Shown here one piece after another: positions 1 through 9,675 of a stretch of DNA of 64,000 nucleotides (position 1 is the stretch's first letter; the number at the start of each line of letters is the position of its first letter). Where the stretch lies: positions 19,321 to 83,320 of the forward strand of contig JAJRPG010000094.1 of NCBI GenBank assembly GCA_024280855.1, given 5' to 3'. Source of the DNA: Planctomycetota bacterium. GTDB lineage: Bacteria > Planctomycetota > Phycisphaerae > UBA1845. A program made the translations under genes and the position numbers. The notes beneath the pieces were generated by a model. The model did not search any database, had not been told where the DNA came from, and was given only the letters and a program-made list of their open reading frames with translations.

Positions 1-23
1 TTGAACGTGACGCGACCATTGAT

Positions 24-809
24 TTGCAACTTCCTCGTGAGATCACACTAAAGAAGGTACTCACTGAAGTATTGGAGCAGGCTGGCGGAGGAAAAGTCGA
101 TCTTGGATTTGAAGTTTCCGAAGGCGTCATTACCGTAGCTACGCGCGACCGACTTGATCGTGATGTATTCATGCGCGTCTACGACATCTCAGATTTATTG
201 ATGGAAGTTCCCAACTTTACAAACGCACCGATGGTAGACCTTCGAGATGCAACGGCTGAGCCTAAAACAGAAAAATCAAACATCGTGCCTTGGTCCAGAG
301 GCGACGACGATGACGAGGAATATGAATCCGATCCTGAACGAATGAGTCGGGTTAGAAAAATTATTCGACTGATACAAGATTCGATTCATCCTGATAGTTG
401 GCGTCAAAGCGGTGGCACTGGTGGGTCGATTCGTGAAATCAATGGCCAATTAGTTGTCACACAGAATTCCGCCGTGCAGGGGCAAATTCGCGGCTTGCTG
501 GATCGTTTGCGACAAGAGCGTGCCATTCAGGTAGCCGTCGAAGCGTTATTTATTACGGTGTCCAGCCATTATCTCGAAGAGATGGGCATGGACCTGGACA
601 TCGTGCTCAATGGCGGTAACGCTGGTTTCGATTTTCTCAATGCTGGTGGCGGTCTTGTGACCGATCCTACGCTGGGTAACAACCTTTTGTTGCCGCGAAC
701 CTCTTCTCGATTAGGCTTTACGCCTGTCGTCCCGCCTTTGGGAACGCCTTTGGCGACGGCTGGCGGGGCTGTGAATCAGCCGTTCTCGCAGGCCTTCTTG
801 GTGCCTTAA
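24..809 (+). CDS. Secretin (GspD/PilQ-like), N-terminal part; open to the left window edge; ends at an in-frame TAA
   Basis: Secretin N-domain-like segment IREINGQLVVTQNSAVQGQIRGLLDRLRQERAIQVAVEALFITVSSHYLEEMGMDLD; reading frame is open back to base 3. Confidence 0.75.
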   Translation: MQLPREITLKKVLTEVLEQAGGGKVDLGFEVSEGVITVATRDRLDRDVFMRVYDISDLLMEVPNFTNAPMVDLRDATAEPKTEKSNIVPWSRGDDDDEEYESDPERMSRVRKIIRLIQDSIHPDSWRQSGGTGGSIREINGQLVVTQNSAVQGQIRGLLDRLRQERAIQVAVEALFITVSSHYLEEMGMDLDIVLNGGNAGFDFLNAGGGLVTDPTLGNNLLLPRTSSRLGFTPVVPPLGTPLATAGGAVNQPFSQAFLVP

Positions 810-842
810 GCGACAGGTGGTTCAGGTAGCCAATTTACGCCA

Positions 843-1577
843 GTGCCGGTTCGAACTGGATTGTTAGGGATTACTGATCCATCGGCGCTGCCGAGTGACA
901 TTCCCGGAAGTTTCGGTGGGCAGTCTATTGGGCCTGCACTAAGCATCTTTGGAAGTTTCCTTGATAACATTCAGGTTGACTTCTTAGTTCGAGCCACTCA
1001 GGCTGACTCTCGTTCTACTGTGTTGACCGCGCCAAGATTGGTTGTGTTCAACGGAGGTTCGGCGTGGGTGGCAGTGACGATTCAGCAGAACTTTATCTCT
1101 CAGTTGCGGCCTGTTGTGAATCAGGGAGCAGTCGCTCAGGCTCCTATTACAGGAACGATTGATGCGGGTGCAAGTTTGTTTGTTCGGGCTACAGTTACGG
1201 CTGACAAACGCTATGTCATGATGTTGCTGGCTCCTGGTGTGACTCGTTTGCTCGACTTGCAGACATTCCAGTTTAGTGGTGGTACTGGTGCGAACCAGGC
1301 GTTTATTCAACTGCCAACTTTATCCGCCCAACGTATGCAGACTGTCGTTTCTGTTCCTGACGGTGGTACGTTGCTCATCGGTGGACAAAAGCTTGCGAGT
1401 GAAACTGAAGTTGAAGCCGGTGTACCGATACTTTCAAAAATTCCTGTACTCAAGCGACTTTATTCCGCCCGTTCAATGGTTAAGGACGAACAAACTTTGC
1501 TTATTTTGATTAAGCCAAAGATTCTTATTCAAAGCGAGCAAGAAGAAATTGCGTTCCCTTCGTTTTCGCAGGGGTAA
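843..1577 (+). CDS. Secretin C-terminal beta-domain, same frame as 24..809
   Basis: IQVDFLVRATQADSRSTVLTAPRLVVFNGGSAWVAV and VPDGGTLLIGGQKLASETEVEAGVPILSKIPVLKRLYSARS are typical secretin motifs; in frame with the upstream ORF. Confidence 0.8.
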   Translation: MPVRTGLLGITDPSALPSDIPGSFGGQSIGPALSIFGSFLDNIQVDFLVRATQADSRSTVLTAPRLVVFNGGSAWVAVTIQQNFISQLRPVVNQGAVAQAPITGTIDAGASLFVRATVTADKRYVMMLLAPGVTRLLDLQTFQFSGGTGANQAFIQLPTLSAQRMQTVVSVPDGGTLLIGGQKLASETEVEAGVPILSKIPVLKRLYSARSMVKDEQTLLILIKPKILIQSEQEEIAFPSFSQG

Positions 1578-1672
1578 GGCTCTACTGGGCGTTTTGATAG
1601 CTGAGAAACACTGGTACGTCTTTTGGCGCGCGAGTTGAGCCGCATGCTTTAGCTTGCGCGGCGTTCGGTGGC

Positions 1673-2632
1673 TTGAGGGATGCTCGACAACTCATGACAC
1701 TTAATTCGATTGTTAGCTATGCCATCTATCTGTCAGCTTGTTTGCTGGGGAATCTGGCTATGGCTGATCTGACTGCTGAGCATCAGCAGCCCCAAACTGC
1801 CCAAGCCGGGCAGTTTTCACCAAAGCTATTCAAAGACGATGTGCGCATTGATTGGCTGCGCAACCGCGTGGAGATTGATGCCGAGGTTGTCTTGCGGCGC
1901 GGGCCTCTTGAACTTCTTGTTTGCAGTCCGGGCACGCGCGAACACGAAAGCATTTTTGTCTCGTCAGCTAAGCCTTCTTCAATCTATCAAGCGATGGGAT
2001 TGATTGGCTTAACGCCAGGGCATCCGGTTTCTTATAACCCTAAAACAGAGCAACTGATTCCTCCGGCGGGGGAAAGCCTGAAGTTGAGCGTGCGCTGGCG
2101 CGAAGGTCAGAATCTGACAACCGTGCCGGTTGAGCGGTGGCTTCAGTTACAAGACGAGAAAAAGTCTCCTGCTGAGATGGACTGGATGTTTACGGGGTCA
2201 GTGCGTACCACTGATAACCGATTCGCCGCGGACCTGGAGGGGACCGTCGTGAGCGTCGTGGATTTTGCCTCGGCGCTGATTGCCGTTGGGGCGCTGCATA
2301 GCGACAGCAACGAATTGTTGTGGGTGCAGGCTTTTGAATCGCGAATTCCGCCAGTGGGAACCGCTTGTTCGATCATTATTGAAAGTGCCGAGCGCGTGAC
2401 TGTTGGGGTGGTATTGCAAAAGGGTGGCGAACTCGTTCATGATGGGAAATCTGCAACGCCTCTAGGATTGGCTAAGCTTGTTAAGCAGCAGGTGCGAGAT
2501 CATCACGAAGTGGTCATCAATCTGGGGATAGCTGAGGGGGTTTCGGGAAAACTTGTCGAGAAGACGCTCGCATCGTGGGTTGCGGCTGGGCTGGACCGCT
2601 CGTTAGTGAGCCTGCGTCGTCCTCAATCATGA
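1673..2632 (+). CDS. YdjY-domain-containing protein
   Basis: VEIDAEVVLRRGPLELLVCSPGTREHESIFVSSAKPSSIYQAMGLIGLTPGHPV resembles the YdjY domain; N-terminal hydrophobic signal-like segment. Confidence 0.6.
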   Translation: MRDARQLMTLNSIVSYAIYLSACLLGNLAMADLTAEHQQPQTAQAGQFSPKLFKDDVRIDWLRNRVEIDAEVVLRRGPLELLVCSPGTREHESIFVSSAKPSSIYQAMGLIGLTPGHPVSYNPKTEQLIPPAGESLKLSVRWREGQNLTTVPVERWLQLQDEKKSPAEMDWMFTGSVRTTDNRFAADLEGTVVSVVDFASALIAVGALHSDSNELLWVQAFESRIPPVGTACSIIIESAERVTVGVVLQKGGELVHDGKSATPLGLAKLVKQQVRDHHEVVINLGIAEGVSGKLVEKTLASWVAAGLDRSLVSLRRPQS

Positions 2633-2705
2633 CGAATAATTACGCCGTAAGTCGGCTTATATGGTGAAAGTTGAGTCTCTACGCTTTTTCGCGGATAATT
2701 ACCCC

Positions 2706-3746
2706 ATGCAGCAAGCTTCCATAAAACAATCAGAGGTGAAGGACCAGGCAACTGGGAAAGACCTTTCAGATGAGGCTATTCTCGATCGCGGGAAATCTGT
2801 ATTGGTTGCGGAATCCGAGGCGATTTTAGATGCCCTTTCACGATTGGGGGATGATTTTGTCGGCGCGGTGCGAGAGGTGGTCAACTGTCGTGGTCGTGTT
2901 TGCGTAACTGGCGTTGGCAAAGCTGGCCTGATTGGTGCGAAAATCCAGGCTACACTTGCTAGTACGGGTACGCTCTCCTATAGCTTGCATCCCGTTGAGG
3001 CACTCCATGGCGATCTTGGCATGGCTCACCCTGATGACGTGATCCTGGCACTAAGTAAAAGCGGTGGCTCTGAGTTGGTCCGCTTGCTCCCGCTGCTTAA
3101 AAAGATGGGCTGTAAAGTTATTTTGTTGACGGCTAATGTGGAGTCGTCTGCGGCGGATCATGCCGATTATGTGCTGGACATCGGGGCAACGGAAGAAGCG
3201 TGTCCGTTGCGATTAGCCCCGAGTTCGTCTGCGGCTGCGATGCTAGCCATTGGCGATGCCCTCACCTTGACAGTCATGCAGTGCAAGTCTGTACAGCCTG
3301 AGCAATACGCGACGTATCATCCGGGTGGGGCGCTTGGCCGATTCCTGATGAAAAATGATGAGGTCATGCGGAAAGGTGAGGACTGCCCCTGCGTGAAAGA
3401 GGACGTGACGCTTGGTCAGTGTTACGAGGCGATTCTAAAAGCGCCGCATAGAGCGGGTGCGGCTGCGGTGGTGGATGATAAAGGCCAGTTGGTGGGAATC
3501 ATTACGCACGGTGACTTTTTCCGCATGTTCAAAAATCATGAAAAGGCGGCTGATCGACGAGTGTGCGAGGTGATGACCAAAGACCCGAAGCGTATTCACC
3601 AACATGGCAAGGTCGTAGATGCGTTAGCCCTTATGCGTGAACACGCCATTGACGAATTGCCCGTGGTGGACGACGACAATTTGCTCGTTGGTCTCATCGA
3701 TATTCAAGACCTCGTAGCCAAGGGCTTTCTTGGGGTCGGTGGGTAA
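2706..3746 (+). CDS. kdsD: Arabinose-5-phosphate isomerase, KdsD/KpsF family (SIS + two CBS domains)
   Basis: VCVTGVGKAGLIGAKIQATLASTGTLSYSLHPVEALHGDLGM...LSKSGGSELVRLLPLLKKMG; CBS repeats at C-terminus. Confidence 0.9.
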   Translation: MQQASIKQSEVKDQATGKDLSDEAILDRGKSVLVAESEAILDALSRLGDDFVGAVREVVNCRGRVCVTGVGKAGLIGAKIQATLASTGTLSYSLHPVEALHGDLGMAHPDDVILALSKSGGSELVRLLPLLKKMGCKVILLTANVESSAADHADYVLDIGATEEACPLRLAPSSSAAAMLAIGDALTLTVMQCKSVQPEQYATYHPGGALGRFLMKNDEVMRKGEDCPCVKEDVTLGQCYEAILKAPHRAGAAAVVDDKGQLVGIITHGDFFRMFKNHEKAADRRVCEVMTKDPKRIHQHGKVVDALALMREHAIDELPVVDDDNLLVGLIDIQDLVAKGFLGVGG

Positions 3747-3817
3747 TTTTTTCTGTTTCTTCATCGCATGATTATTGCTGACGTTGACCCTGCGTCAGCC
3801 ACGTCCATAATGCTCAC

Positions 3818-4447
3818 ATGCCATCCGATACGAAATCATGTAACCAGCCCAGTGATGACTTCCTTATCCGCGCGGTGATAAGCGGAGACGCAGCTGCGTT
3901 GCGGGAGCTTATGGATCGATACGATCGGCTGGTGCGGTATTGTGTGTTTCGCGTGTCGAAGAGCCGTTGTCAGGCTGATCCGCATTGGCTTGACGCCATA
4001 GCCTCAGAGGTGTGGTCTGGTTTTGTGGAGCGATGCAAGGCTAAATCAGATGAGTCGGTAAATTCTGTATCGGCTTTGCTTTCGCGGATGGCTAGGAACC
4101 GCAGTATCTCAGCGTTGCGGAGTGCGACCGGAAACGAATCGACACAATCTTTAGATTCAGAAACTAACGCACTCGATCAAACCCTATCAGCTGACGAAGA
4201 CCTTCAGCCAAGCGAAGTTGCTGAGCGGCTGGAACTTCTGGAAATTCTACGAGGCAGCTTATCGGACCTTGATGATGCAGACCGAAGCATATGCGATGAG
4301 CTTGGGCTAATCATGGAACGGCGATGGAAAGAGGCTTCAGGACGTCTGGAAATGAGTGAATCTACCCTGCGGTCACGCTGGAAAGGCATTTTGGGCCAGT
4401 TGAAGCGGACGATATCACGAAAAACTGGAGAAAACTTCGCGCCATAG
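3818..4447 (+). CDS. RNA polymerase sigma factor, ECF-like
   Basis: DDFLIRAVISGDAAALRELMDRYDRLVRYCVFRVSKS region 2 pattern and C-terminal HTH-like ASGRLEMSESTLRSRWKGILGQLKR. Confidence 0.75.
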   Translation: MPSDTKSCNQPSDDFLIRAVISGDAAALRELMDRYDRLVRYCVFRVSKSRCQADPHWLDAIASEVWSGFVERCKAKSDESVNSVSALLSRMARNRSISALRSATGNESTQSLDSETNALDQTLSADEDLQPSEVAERLELLEILRGSLSDLDDADRSICDELGLIMERRWKEASGRLEMSESTLRSRWKGILGQLKRTISRKTGENFAP

Positions 4448-4513
4448 GCCAAGAGCGGCGACTTATAGTGTATAAGACGAGGTGCGGTTTGGGACAGCAT
4501 GGGAATTGGTGAT

Positions 4514-4972
4514 ATGTCAAAATCTGAACATAAACATGAGCTGCTAGAACAGGCGATCGCTGAGCTTGTCGAAGTCGAGCAGGCGGGCGTTTTTCGTCCG
4601 ACACGGCTGGATGAACGCGGGTTGCTGATGGATGCTCAGACGGTGGCTAAGCCTGCTTGGTTGAAGTGGGGCAAGCACTGGGCGGCGCTAGCTGCGATGG
4701 TGGGCATCTCTGTTGTTGTTTGGTCCGTGATGTTCAAGATGCAGTTCGATCAAATCAACTCCGGTAGAAATCAATCGGTCGTAACGAATTCTCCCGATGG
4801 CCGAGCGCCGAATAGTGGTTGCAGCGGCGATTTTCTTAATTGCTTTAACGGGCCTACGAAGTTGGCGATGGTTAGCTGCCAAACATTTGATTACGACCTT
4901 GATGGCGATATCGACATGCTTGATATGCAAACCTATCAGCAAAACTGCCAGGGACTAAGACGCTTGCCTTAG
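4514..4972 (+). CDS. Single-pass membrane protein with dockerin-like Asp-rich C-terminus, next to sigma factor
   Basis: TM segment WAALAAMVGISVVVWSVMF; C-terminal DYDLDGDIDMLDMQTYQQNC. Confidence 0.5.
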   Translation: MSKSEHKHELLEQAIAELVEVEQAGVFRPTRLDERGLLMDAQTVAKPAWLKWGKHWAALAAMVGISVVVWSVMFKMQFDQINSGRNQSVVTNSPDGRAPNSGCSGDFLNCFNGPTKLAMVSCQTFDYDLDGDIDMLDMQTYQQNCQGLRRLP

Positions 4973-5058
4973 CGTCATTGTCTTTTTTTCCCTATACACA
5001 TATACGCAAAAGATCTTCCCCCACCCTTCGGGAGCACCCGAAGAATGGGCACCTGACT

Positions 5059-6162
5059 TTAGGATAAGTCCGCCACCGTCGGGGGGCTTGCGCGATACGG
5101 TCCTGACGGTGGTGGGGCCGGGGCTTGTGGAATGATCTTTTGCTTTCTTCCGACGATTAGCACGATTAGTAGTAAGAAGATTGCGCCAGCTCCCAGGCCT
5201 ATGTACCACGGCTGGTTGTAGATGCTGCATAGTACGTCGCTTACGCCCATAGCTGCGATGGCGGTTACTAAAGCGTAGGGAAGTTGGGTCCATACATGTT
5301 CTTCATGGCGACAGCCGGACGCGATGGATGAGAGGACCGTGGTGTCAGAGATGGGTGAGCAATGGTCTCCGAAAACTGCGCCAGCTAGGACGCTACCAAC
5401 AGCGGCGTAGAAGTATACCAGGGCTTGGTCGGTAGAGAGGTTGGGCGTTTGCTGAATCAAACCTGCGGCTATGACAACGGTTGCAGGACAAAGAATGCCC
5501 ATCGTTCCCCAGGATGAACCCGTTGAGAATGAGATAATCGCGGCTGTTATGAAGACGGTGAGTGAGAGCCAATGTATGGGGAAATTCATGTTTTGTAAGC
5601 GGCTTTTCATTACTTCACCTAGGGCTAAGTCCTGAAGCACCTGCGATAAGGACCACGCCAAAACAAGAATTACAATAGCAGGGAACATGCGGGCCATGCC
5701 GTCCAGGCCGGCGTCTGCGGCGTCTCTGGCACTGCAAGAACCAGCGACGATGGTTAGTATGATGGCGAAAAACGCTGATAAAATGGCACCGTAGAAAATC
5801 GAAAGGGATGAGTCCGCTTTGTTGATGACTTCGAATACTTGTTGCCGAATTGTCATATCATTTGTTATCGCGTCTGCTCCGCCACCGTTATATCCCGTGA
5901 TCCAGAGTACCGTCATGGTCGAGCCGACCAGCATAAGAATGGGGAACACGCCGAGCCACCAACGTGGCACTACTTTTTCGTCTGATGTTGAGGTCTGTGT
6001 GTCGTATGGCAAATCCTGCGTACCATCAGCCGCTTGTTGTTGAGCGCGTTTCATAGGTCCAAAATCTCGGCTTAGCAGTGCGACCAGGAATACCATGAAG
6101 AGCGCGAGGATGGGGTAGAAGCGATATTGCAAACTTCCCACGAATGCATTCATGCCGTTCAT
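5059..6162 (-). CDS. NhaC-family Na+/H+ antiporter, C-terminal part
   Basis: LQYRFYPILALFMVFLVALLSRDFGPM...FSTGSSWGTMGILCPATVVIAAGL...VFGDHCSPISDTTVLSSIASGCRHEEHVWTQLPYAL are NhaC-type motifs. Confidence 0.85.
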   Translation of the reverse strand: MNGMNAFVGSLQYRFYPILALFMVFLVALLSRDFGPMKRAQQQAADGTQDLPYDTQTSTSDEKVVPRWWLGVFPILMLVGSTMTVLWITGYNGGGADAITNDMTIRQQVFEVINKADSSLSIFYGAILSAFFAIILTIVAGSCSARDAADAGLDGMARMFPAIVILVLAWSLSQVLQDLALGEVMKSRLQNMNFPIHWLSLTVFITAAIISFSTGSSWGTMGILCPATVVIAAGLIQQTPNLSTDQALVYFYAAVGSVLAGAVFGDHCSPISDTTVLSSIASGCRHEEHVWTQLPYALVTAIAAMGVSDVLCSIYNQPWYIGLGAGAIFLLLIVLIVGRKQKIIPQAPAPPPSGPYRASPPTVADLS

Positions 6163-6165
6163 GAC

Positions 6166-7077
6166 TTACCCATCTGTGATGAGAAAGTCTGGTGTGCCTT
6201 GAATGGCGATGTCTTTGAGGCCATTATCGATAAAACTAATTTCAGCTCCGACCCAAGTGCCAATCAAGGCAAGCGACGCTACGGGAGCGGCTGTGGAATC
6301 TACGATGTAAGCTAGTTTTGCGCGGGAAATTTTTAAGCGATCGAATACGCCGCGCATGGTCGGGCCTACGATCATGGTGTTGGCGTAATCATCGAAGAAA
6401 ACTATAAGACCGGCAAACCAAGCCGTGAGTGCGCCGCGACGTGGTGAGTTGGTGTTTCCTGCTACAACGCTCACCATGCCTGCGGTGCCTCCGTTGCGGC
6501 CTAGTACGCCGACAGTAAAACCGATGACCACCGTAAAGATGATGATGTATAGATGCGCGTGATTATTTAAGGGGTCAATGATTGCGTTCATCACATATTG
6601 TTCGCAGGTTAATCGAAAGCCTGCGACGATAGAATTTTGCCCGACGTAAGGGCTAGTATTTGGTAAGCAGGGGATCATTAAATACGCGCCGGCGAGTAGG
6701 CCTACCACGAGGGCGGGTACAACTTGGCGAGAAATAATAGCCAGGAAAATAGCGATAATAGCCGGGGCGAGTACCCATAAGCCATAGAGCGTTTGAGGAC
6801 TTTTAGGTTGACGAACTGCCGTGGGGTTGTCAGCTAGAGGTTTAGCTTTAGCCACTGATTTATCAATTGTTGGTGTCGGCGTTGGAGCTTCATGGGCCGG
6901 GGGTTCTGCCGAAATTGCTACAGGTGGCTGTTGAGTCGTTGTGGTTGAGGGGCTGGGTTGGTTAGTTTGCTGTGCGAAGGCGTTTGTAGGGGTTGAGGTA
7001 AAAGCGATTAACGCGAATATGAATCCTACAGCAGGGCAGGATCGCCCGGCTAGTATTCCAGCAATACGTTTTTGCAC
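6166..7077 (-). CDS. NhaC-family Na+/H+ antiporter, N-terminal part (same frame as 5059..6162, separated by TAA)
   Basis: FFDDYANTMIVGPTMRGVFDRLKISRAKLAYIVDSTAAPVASLALIGTWVGAEI; N-terminal signal-like segment and Pro/Thr-rich linker. Confidence 0.85.
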   Translation of the reverse strand: MQKRIAGILAGRSCPAVGFIFALIAFTSTPTNAFAQQTNQPSPSTTTTQQPPVAISAEPPAHEAPTPTPTIDKSVAKAKPLADNPTAVRQPKSPQTLYGLWVLAPAIIAIFLAIISRQVVPALVVGLLAGAYLMIPCLPNTSPYVGQNSIVAGFRLTCEQYVMNAIIDPLNNHAHLYIIIFTVVIGFTVGVLGRNGGTAGMVSVVAGNTNSPRRGALTAWFAGLIVFFDDYANTMIVGPTMRGVFDRLKISRAKLAYIVDSTAAPVASLALIGTWVGAEISFIDNGLKDIAIQGTPDFLITDG

Positions 7078-7258
7078 GGTGACTCCTTTTATTCGCTCGC
7101 GTTACTTCTATCTTTTATCGTATGTCCGCCTACGTCGTGAACTCATTTCCTACGGTAAGGAATTCGTAGACTATCGCATCTTATTTGCATCGGTACAAGT
7201 CCCCGAATCGACTTGCATTCATAGGTCTTCGGCGGGAAAAGTATCATGTCGATGTTGT

Positions 7259-7418
7259 CAGAGCCGCGCGGCGCAAGCCTGCGGGCATGCCCTGCGAGTG
7301 CTTGGACCTTAATTGAAATCGCGTACAACTGTCACCAGGCTCGCGCCAGGTGTTCTGATGGCGTCGTGTTTTACTCATTTCGCAAGGCGTGCCCGCAGGC
7401 TTGCGCCGTGCGGCTCTG
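7259..7418. repeat. Intergenic inverted repeat, 38-nt arms (7259-7296 and 7381-7418), 84-nt spacer
   Basis: CAGAGCCGCGCGGCGCAAGCCTGCGGGCATGCCCTGCG versus reverse complement CAGAGCCGCACGGCGCAAGCCTGCGGGCACGCCTTGCG, 3 mismatches. Confidence 0.85.
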
Positions 7419-7422
7419 GGGA

Positions 7423-8253
7423 TTACTTGTTGGTTGATGGTTCGCGGAAATACGTTACCCACCAGACGGAAAAGCGGTCGATGGTTTCTTGGAGTTTACC
7501 ACGCATGCCTGGGATGTTGTTCATGCGGGCTAGGGGCATGCGTCCTAGGACTGCTTTGATGTCCAGTGTTCGCGTGCCGCGAAGTATTGTAAGTGTGACT
7601 TCTGCGCCAGGGCCTTTGCTTTTTATTTTATTGGCAAAATTTTGCCACAATTGAGGCGCGTTCTGAAGCATAGGTTCGCCGTCTAGTGCCAATATGATGT
7701 CATTTTTAATAATGCCGGCTCGTTGTGCGCCGCCGTCCTGAATGATAGATACGATTTCGATGGCCGCATAACCTTCAGGTATGTGTTGGCGATCCTTGTG
7801 GGTGAGATAAAGTCTACTCTTATCTTTTTCTATGCCAAGAAAGCCATATTTATTTCTGATGTGGGCGTTGATGTAACCCTCGTAGATGATTCGTTCAATT
7901 TGTAGGCTTACCTCTAATTCGTCTGCCTGATGATAAGCGGTGCGCAGTTGCGGAAACGCCGGTGTGCCGATGCCGATGAGGTGGTAGGCTGATTTTTCTC
8001 TTTCTTGATATGTGAAGGCTGCTAGCTGTTTGATTAGCTTGTCGACGAGTTTCTTCGTTTCAGCGTCAATGGGGACGTGGAATTCCGCGTCGGTGATTGG
8101 GGCTGGTTGGTTGGGGGTAATGGCTGGCGGTGCTTGCTTTGGGGGTGTTATTTTCGGTGGCGTTTGGGCCATTAGTAATGGTGTTGTAATTGCCATCGTT
8201 AAGAAAGCAATAATCCACGTTGCGGGTTGTGATGTTTTTTGTGTCACGGTCAT
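7423..8253 (-). CDS. PDZ-domain-containing secreted protein
   Basis: AAIEIVSIIQDGGAQRAGIIKNDIILALDGEPM...VTLTILRGTRTLDIKAVLG; N-terminal signal-like segment. Confidence 0.65.
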   Translation of the reverse strand: MTVTQKTSQPATWIIAFLTMAITTPLLMAQTPPKITPPKQAPPAITPNQPAPITDAEFHVPIDAETKKLVDKLIKQLAAFTYQEREKSAYHLIGIGTPAFPQLRTAYHQADELEVSLQIERIIYEGYINAHIRNKYGFLGIEKDKSRLYLTHKDRQHIPEGYAAIEIVSIIQDGGAQRAGIIKNDIILALDGEPMLQNAPQLWQNFANKIKSKGPGAEVTLTILRGTRTLDIKAVLGRMPLARMNNIPGMRGKLQETIDRFSVWWVTYFREPSTNK

Positions 8254-8371
8254 GGCGTTTCTTGTTATCGTGCGGCAATCATCGTCTCGAAAGATACAGG
8301 CACTCGTGAGTCCGCACAGGCTCCCGATGGATCGGGATTTTATTTCGCCCGCGGCTCGTTTACTGCATATA

Positions 8372-9490
8372 TTATAGCAGTTTCTTTAATGATCCGCATA
8401 TCCGATTTACGTCGTTTTCTGTCAGTTCATGGTGAAACGGTAGGGCGATGGTCCTGGCTGCGAGGTTTTCGCAGATGGGGAAGTCGCCGGGCTTGAAGCC
8501 AAACTCCGAAACGTAGAATGGCTGAAGGTGGATGGGCGCGAAATAATTGCTGCATCCGATGCCGCATTCTGTTAATTCCATAAGGATGCGGTCGCGATCT
8601 TGCTGGTTGTAGCTGTCATTCAGGCGGACAACGAATACGAACCAACTCATGTCCATGTTGGCTACGACTTTTTGCATGTGTACGCGAGATTCGTCCGCGA
8701 GGCGTTCTCGATACATCCGCTCGATCTGGGAGCGGGCTGAAATGATGTCAGCCATGCGCTGTAGTTGGGCGATGCCCATCGCACAGTTTATGTCGCTAAG
8801 ACGATAGTTGAATCCTAGTCGAGGGTGAGCCAGCCAACCTCCTTGTACGTCGCGCCCCTGGTTGCGAAGCGATCGGCAGTGGTCAGCTATTTTTTTGTCA
8901 TCGGTAACGATCATGCCGCCTTCGCCAGTGGTGAGTTGCTTGTTGGGATAAAAGCCGAATACGCCCGCGTGGCCAAAGGCTCCGGCGTTGGTGTTGTTGA
9001 ATTTGGAGCCTAGCGCTTCGCAGGAATCTTCTATGACGAATAATCCATGTTGCTTAGCCAGGGGCAGGATGGTGTCGAAGTCGGCGATTTGGCCAAAGAC
9101 GTCTACGGGGATGATGGCTTTGGTGTTGGGGGTTATGGCTGCTTCGATGTTGGCTGCGTCGATGTTCCAGGTGTCGGGGTCAACGTCAACGAAAACTGGT
9201 TTGCCCCCGGCGAGGAGGATGCAGTTAGCTGAGGCGATGAAGGAAAATGGTGTGGTGATGACTTCGCTCTTGGCATCTACGCCAGCTGCGATCATGAGCA
9301 TGTGCAGGGCTGCGGTTCCGCTGGAACAGGCGACGGCGTGGTCGGTGCGGCAGTAGGTGGCGAAAGCCTGCTCGAACTCGGGCAATTTGGGGCCTAGGCT
9401 CAGATTCGGGCTTTTCAGCACTGCGGTGACGGCGTTGATTTCGAGATCGGTGATGTTGGGTCTAGCTAGGGGTATGAAGGCGTCTGTCAC
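8372..9490 (-). CDS. DegT/DnrJ/EryC1/StrS-family PLP-dependent aminotransferase
   Basis: CSSGTAALHMLMIAAGV, VFVDVDPDTWNID, IEDSCEALGSKF, GFYPNKQLTTGEGGMIVTDD. Confidence 0.92.
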   Translation of the reverse strand: MTDAFIPLARPNITDLEINAVTAVLKSPNLSLGPKLPEFEQAFATYCRTDHAVACSSGTAALHMLMIAAGVDAKSEVITTPFSFIASANCILLAGGKPVFVDVDPDTWNIDAANIEAAITPNTKAIIPVDVFGQIADFDTILPLAKQHGLFVIEDSCEALGSKFNNTNAGAFGHAGVFGFYPNKQLTTGEGGMIVTDDKKIADHCRSLRNQGRDVQGGWLAHPRLGFNYRLSDINCAMGIAQLQRMADIISARSQIERMYRERLADESRVHMQKVVANMDMSWFVFVVRLNDSYNQQDRDRILMELTECGIGCSNYFAPIHLQPFYVSEFGFKPGDFPICENLAARTIALPFHHELTENDVNRICGSLKKLL

Positions 9491-9675
9491 GATGGTTGAT
9501 CTCTACGAAAAAAGTTATGGTTGGCCCAGGTCCGCTTGAGGCATTATAGTGCAGCGGGCTATGGACCGATATCCGGTTGACCAGGCTACGGTCGCACTGG
9601 TCGCAAGTAAGTGTTATCGGGCTAAAGCCCGTTTGAGTAAAGAAGTCGCTACGAAGCTTTCCCTGGGATTGAATT

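Noticed and set aside
1-7077. Alternative genetic code (TAA as sense) to explain both interrupted genes
   Set aside because: Many intact genes in the window end in TAA at the expected place (e.g. 1577, 11061, 17135), so general recoding is not supported
9618-9631. CGGGCTAAAGCCCG mini-hairpin
   Set aside because: Short and in a divergent intergenic region; too common a motif to interpret
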